Under the pieces are notes generated by a model that saw only the letters and a list, made by a program, of their open reading frames with translations, was not told the origin of the DNA and did not search any database. Position numbers and translations under genes: made by a program. Positions 6,520 through 9,970 of a stretch of DNA of 9,970 nucleotides are shown piece after piece; position 1 is the stretch's first letter, and each line of letters opens with the position of its first letter. The DNA comes from Halieaceae bacterium UBA5044 (lineage in GTDB: Bacteria; Pseudomonadota; Gammaproteobacteria; Pseudomonadales; Halieaceae): contig DIBU01000017.1 in assembly GCA_002416125.1 (NCBI GenBank), forward strand, positions 1 through 9,970, given 5' to 3'.

Positions 6520-7161
6520 ATGGGTGCAGTCAGCAAAGGCGAGGGACGGCGCGAGCGCAAAAAGCGCGAGACGCGGGAACGAATCCTGCTTGCGGCGCGG
6601 CGTCTGTTTACGCGCCACGGCTATGAGGCGGTGACGGTTGAAGCCCTGGCCGAGGCGGCAGACATATCCAAGCCCACGTTGTTCAATTATTTCCCAAGCA
6701 AACTGGCGATCCTTCAGGCTCTGGTGCCCGGTGTTGATGAGCGCTTCTCCTCCGCCATCGAGCGGTTTCGCGCTGAAGGCGGTACTGCCCAGCAACAGTT
6801 GGCCCGGTTCTTTGCCTACGGCGCCGAAATGACCCGTAGAACCCCCACACTGACGCGGGCCCTGTTGCTGCTCGCCCTGCGTGCCTACGACGACCCCAAC
6901 TTCAGCATCGGCCAGCATCGCTGGCCGCTGTTACATGAGAGCTTTTGCGCCATGCTACGGGAGGGCCTTGCGCGCGGTGAGGTGCGGTCCGATATCAGTG
7001 TGGAACGCATCACCCACTACATCCTCGGCATCTATGTGTACGGGCTGCTGAGCTGGCTCTCGGATCCCCAGTACAGTGTGGAAGCCGAACTCTCGGTGGC
7101 GGCCGCGTTCCTCGGTTCCGGATTTTCCGTGCGTGCAGAGGGCATCGCAGCCAGCAACTGA
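6520..7161 (+). CDS. TetR/AcrR-family transcriptional regulator
   Basis: A 213-residue regulator unlike the first one outside the DNA-binding domain. A basic N-tail (RRERKKRETRERILLAARRL, 10-29) leads into the helix-turn-helix VTVEALAEAADISKPTLFNY (38-57), closely matching the TetR consensus, with YFPSK (57-61) closing the domain. The rest is a helical effector domain ending in AAAFLGSGF. An in-frame TAG at 6502-6504 limits the start, and the ATG at 6520 is preceded only by a poor Shine-Dalgarno (TTAAG). It sits between the ACAD gene and the TonB receptor in the same orientation and is a candidate controller of the receptor. No palindrome comparable to the 5180-5219 operator was found on either side of it. 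Confidence 0.92.
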   Translation: MGAVSKGEGRRERKKRETRERILLAARRLFTRHGYEAVTVEALAEAADISKPTLFNYFPSKLAILQALVPGVDERFSSAIERFRAEGGTAQQQLARFFAYGAEMTRRTPTLTRALLLLALRAYDDPNFSIGQHRWPLLHESFCAMLREGLARGEVRSDISVERITHYILGIYVYGLLSWLSDPQYSVEAELSVAAAFLGSGFSVRAEGIAASN

Positions 7162-7395
7162 CTGTCTTGCGGACCACTGCCTCGCTGGTATTGCTATCTG
7201 CACTACTTCATCACTTTTTGGTAATCCATCACTGTTCCGGGCGGGTTGTGCCGTGTAAAGTTGGCCCGCCGTCTAAAACATGACCGTGGAAAGGTTTTAG
7301 TTCGTCTACAGGCAACACTCTGCCGAGATAAAAATGCCTGCACGCGCCTTGAGCAGTGCAGTGATAAGTGTTCCATCCGCATGAGAGGATCCCCC
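7162..7395 (+). promoter_or_regulatory. Upstream region of the TonB-dependent receptor
   Basis: A 234-base non-coding gap that should carry the receptor promoter. It contains a direct repeat CATCACT (7209-7215 and 7227-7233, 18-base period), AT-rich blocks near 7271-7300, and a GATAAAAAT stretch (7327-7335) that could be a -10. No -35/-10 pair with good spacing, no strong palindrome and no terminator for the upstream regulator could be identified by eye. Length and composition suit a regulated promoter with a leader. Confidence 0.4.
7383..7389 (+). promoter_or_regulatory. Ribosome-binding site GAGAGGA for the TonB receptor
   Basis: GAGAGGA lies six bases upstream of the ATG at 7396. It favours that start over the in-frame ATG at 7381 and a TTG at 7246. 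The protein from 7396 then opens directly with a signal peptide. Confidence 0.65.
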
Positions 7396-9900
7396 ATGAA
7401 GAAGTTCAGATTTGCCCCGCGTCCGCTGGCTCTGGCCCTGTCATCGATTGCCGTCGGCATGAGCATGGCATCGCAGGCCCAGGTAACCGCCCTGGAAGAA
7501 GTCATTGTCACGGCGCAAAAACGTGCCGAGAGTTCACAGGAGACGCCTATCTCCATCACCGCCCTGACCTCGGATGCACTGACTCAGCGTCGCATTGAGA
7601 ACACACAGGACCTGATTGGTCAGGTGCCGGGTGTTGCCGGTTTCAACGCTCCCGGCTCACGTGGCGCCACCAGCCTTGCCATCCGCGGCTTTGGCGGTGG
7701 CAGCCCGGCCAACCTGTCGCTCGATCCCGCTGTTGCCGTCTATCTGGATGGCGTCTACGTGGGCAAGATGCAGGGCTCGGCGATGGACGTCGCCGAACTG
7801 GAGCGCATCGAAGTGCTGCGCGGCCCGCAGGGCACGCTGTATGGCCGTAACGCAACCGCGGGTGCCGTGAACTTCATCTCCCGCAAGCCGACAGGTGAAC
7901 TGGGTGTGCGCGCCAAGGGCACGCTGGGCAAATACGACGAACAGGAACTGAAACTGAATGTCGATCTTCCCTCGGTCGGGGAAGTCGGTCAGGGCCTCGG
8001 TAAGCTGTCGGCCGCCTTTGGTTACCAGACTCGCGAGCGCGATCCGCTGTATGACAACCTCAATGGTGGCCCCGGCTATGACAGCATTGATCGCGAAGCC
8101 TACCGTATCGCACTGCTGTGGGAGCCGACGGACGCACTGAGCGTTGACTACAGCTACGACAGCAGTGACCTCGATGAGCAGGGCGGCCTGCAGAAAGTCA
8201 CGGGTTTCACCGCACTGGATCCTGCCGGTAATGTGGATCGTATTTCCGCCATGCAGGGTGTCCTGCAGGGCGCCCAGTTCTGGGCCACCATCCCGGGCAG
8301 CGACCCGCGCATTGCGTCGCGCTGGATTCCCTCACTGCAGGAAACCATCGGGGTCTACCAGGCCATTGCAGCGGATGGGCAGGGCCGCGTCGATGCCGGT
8401 GCTTCTGACTTCGTGCCGACCTCTGACAATGAAGTCGAAGGGCATACGCTGACACTGAACTGGGAACTGGGTGATATGGGCGCGCTGGGCGACGTCACCC
8501 TCCGCTCCATCACCGCGTACCGTGAACTGCAAACCTACGTGTTTGGTGACCTGGAGAACATCGACAGCACGCTGGACGAAAACGGCATCGGGGCCTATTC
8601 CGACCTGGTGCACCTGACTCTGGCGCAGCTGTACGGCCCCTCGTCGGGCTTCAGTTACCCCTTCGTTGATGGCCTCTGGGCTTCAATCGACCAGCTCGGT
8701 GTAAACCACTCGAAGCAGGACACGTTATCTGACTACGAGCAAACCTCGCAGGAGTTCAACATCATCGGTGCGACCGATCGTGTGGACTACGTGCTGGGCC
8801 TGTATTACTTCGAGGACGAGGGCAGGTTCGACCGCCGGGCGATTTTCAGCGCCCCGCTGGCGGGCGCCGGCACGCAGGTCTATGAGAACAGCACCGATGC
8901 CATTGCCGGTTTCACCCAGGCGACCTGGCGTCCCGCGGCGATGGACGATCGTCTGTCGTTGACGGCGGGCCTGCGCTACACCGAGGAAACCAAGGATATC
9001 TTCTACGACTACTCGGCGGTAACGACCCCCTTCGGTCAGACGCCGGCCCGCTCAGTCAGCCGTGAGGAGAACTTCTACAACCTCAGCGGTAACCTGACGG
9101 CTGCGTACCAGTTCACCGACGACCTCAACGCCTTCCTGCGCTACGCAACCGGCTACCGCAGCGGTGGTTTCAACGGCGAGGTGTTTGATAACGCCTACGA
9201 CGAAGAAACCATGGAGCAGTGGGAACTCGGGGTGAAGAGCGACTGGTGGGACAACCGCCTGCGCATCAACGGCTCGCTGTACACCTACGTGTACGAAGAT
9301 CTGCAGGTGAGCCAGATCAAGTCCGACGGTGGTACCGCCACTTCCCTTATTACCAATGCTGGTGAAGCGGATCGTTGGGGAGGGGAGCTGGAAGTGCAGG
9401 TTGCACCTGTGGAGGACCTGGTTCTGAGCGTTGCTTACGCCTATGTTACGGGTGACTTCGAGAAGTTCCCCGAGTTGTGCGGTACTGGCGGCACCTGTAT
9501 AGAAACCAAAGATGCCGCCGAGCGTACAACGCCGGGCAACCAGATCAACGCCTCGGCTGACTACGTTTTCGCCCGTACCTCCTTCGGTGACATTCGCGGC
9601 TATGTGCAGGTCAACTGGCAGGATGAGTGGGCGGAATCCGCCCTGTGGACAGCCGATGTCAGTGGCCAACCGGTGATCTACGATCACGCGATCATGGACG
9701 AACGCACGCTGGTGGATGCCCGCCTGAGCCTGGAGAGCATTCAGGTTGGCGATGGCATGATGTCTGTCGCCTTGTGGGGCCGGAACCTGACTGACGATGA
9801 CTATCCGACCTTCGGTATCAACTTCGGTGGTCTGGGCTTGACGACGGAAGAGTACGGTCCTCCGCGTACCTACGGTCTGGACATTACCTACGAGTACTGA
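7396..9900 (+). CDS. TonB-dependent outer-membrane receptor
   Basis: An 834-residue outer-membrane gated channel that would import a scarce or bulky ligand using TonB/ExbBD energy. Residues 1-28 are a signal peptide (MKKFRFAPRPLALALS..., likely cleavage after SQA). A TonB-box-like LEEVIVTAQ lies at 33-41. The plug domain (about 48-165) includes PISITAL (51-57), LAIRGFG (94-100), VAVYLDGVYVG (113-123) and LRGPQGTLYGRNATAGAVNF (141-160). The remainder is the beta-barrel with many alternating aromatic strands, ending in TYGLDITYEY with a terminal aromatic as expected for Bam-dependent insertion. Two cysteines (695 and 701, in LCGTGGTCIE) probably close a small loop. No N-terminal signalling domain is present, so it is not a FecA-type transducer. 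The type (plug, barrel, QKR-like start) is common in marine gammaproteobacteria and sphingomonads; the ligand is unknown. Its position beside acyl-CoA genes suggests a carbon substrate rather than iron, as inference only. Confidence 0.96.
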   Translation: MKKFRFAPRPLALALSSIAVGMSMASQAQVTALEEVIVTAQKRAESSQETPISITALTSDALTQRRIENTQDLIGQVPGVAGFNAPGSRGATSLAIRGFGGGSPANLSLDPAVAVYLDGVYVGKMQGSAMDVAELERIEVLRGPQGTLYGRNATAGAVNFISRKPTGELGVRAKGTLGKYDEQELKLNVDLPSVGEVGQGLGKLSAAFGYQTRERDPLYDNLNGGPGYDSIDREAYRIALLWEPTDALSVDYSYDSSDLDEQGGLQKVTGFTALDPAGNVDRISAMQGVLQGAQFWATIPGSDPRIASRWIPSLQETIGVYQAIAADGQGRVDAGASDFVPTSDNEVEGHTLTLNWELGDMGALGDVTLRSITAYRELQTYVFGDLENIDSTLDENGIGAYSDLVHLTLAQLYGPSSGFSYPFVDGLWASIDQLGVNHSKQDTLSDYEQTSQEFNIIGATDRVDYVLGLYYFEDEGRFDRRAIFSAPLAGAGTQVYENSTDAIAGFTQATWRPAAMDDRLSLTAGLRYTEETKDIFYDYSAVTTPFGQTPARSVSREENFYNLSGNLTAAYQFTDDLNAFLRYATGYRSGGFNGEVFDNAYDEETMEQWELGVKSDWWDNRLRINGSLYTYVYEDLQVSQIKSDGGTATSLITNAGEADRWGGELEVQVAPVEDLVLSVAYAYVTGDFEKFPELCGTGGTCIETKDAAERTTPGNQINASADYVFARTSFGDIRGYVQVNWQDEWAESALWTADVSGQPVIYDHAIMDERTLVDARLSLESIQVGDGMMSVALWGRNLTDDDYPTFGINFGGLGLTTEEYGPPRTYGLDITYEY

Positions 9901-9928
9901 ATGTAGCGATCAAGCGTTACTGGTTGCA

Positions 9929-9960
9929 GGGGTGTCCTTTCGGGGGCGCCCCTTTTTTTT
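9929..9960 (+). terminator. Rho-independent terminator after the TonB receptor
   Basis: GGGGTGTCC (9929-9937) pairs with GGGCGCCCC (9944-9952) as a nine-pair stem with two G-U pairs and a six-base loop, followed directly by eight T residues (9953-9960). It lies 28 bases after the receptor stop codon. Confidence 0.9.
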
Positions 9961-9970
9961 GGTTCATCGC

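Noticed and set aside
7246..7395. Extended N-terminus of the TonB receptor from a TTG at 7246
   Set aside because: The extra 50 residues would precede an intact signal peptide beginning MKKFRF, and the ATG at 7396 has a good ribosome-binding site.
9052..9687. 211-codon open frame on the minus strand
   Set aside because: Wholly antisense to the TonB receptor barrel, with no recognisable domain.
1..9970. Mobile element, CRISPR or RNA genes
   Set aside because: No transposase or integrase-like protein, no regularly spaced repeats, and no tRNA or rRNA signature was seen on either strand. The genes share a similar GC-rich style, giving no sign of recent insertion.

Overview
This is a GC-rich, tightly packed bacterial stretch carrying seven protein-coding genes. 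It looks like a catabolic and uptake locus from a Gram-negative proteobacterium. A TonB-dependent outer-membrane receptor and a periplasmic quinoprotein-cytochrome c fusion require an outer membrane. The gene mix (several acyl-CoA-metabolism genes, TetR regulators, a large TonB receptor with an EEVIVTAQKR-type N-terminus) resembles marine gammaproteobacteria of the Halieaceae/Spongiibacteraceae kind; that placement is inference from gene style, not from a marker gene.

Layout. Positions 39-5152 hold four minus-strand genes in one apparent operon, read from right to left: a TetR-family regulator, an acyl-CoA dehydrogenase (ACAD) subunit, an AMP-forming acyl-CoA synthetase, and a membrane-anchored PQQ-type sugar/aldose dehydrogenase fused to a C-terminal cytochrome c domain. 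Gaps are only 52, 40 and 60 bases. The 99-base divergent region (5153-5251) contains an AT-rich nested palindrome that embeds two overlapping, oppositely directed sigma70-like promoters. Rightward from it come a second ACAD (GTG start at 5252, strong AGGAGG), then after 92 bases a second TetR-family regulator, then a 234-base gap and an 834-residue TonB-dependent receptor that ends in a clear rho-independent terminator.

How the genes may work together. The two ACADs are not simple paralogs. The plus-strand one keeps the middle-domain FAD motif (YTEPDAGSD) but has no RxxFG motif. The minus-strand one has lost the middle-domain motif but keeps RKQFG and the HGGIG...EYP segment. This complementarity is what is expected of an alpha2beta2 heterotetrameric ACAD of the type known from steroid side-chain degradation. 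A single operator between the two subunit genes could keep them balanced. A plausible reading is uptake of a hydrophobic or bulky substrate by the receptor, periplasmic oxidation by the quinohemoprotein, CoA activation by the synthetase, and alpha,beta-dehydrogenation by the ACAD pair, all under TetR control. The substrate cannot be read from the sequence. No hydratase, hydroxyacyl-CoA dehydrogenase or thiolase lies in the window, so the pathway is incomplete here.

No tRNA, rRNA, insertion sequence, phage gene or CRISPR array was seen.
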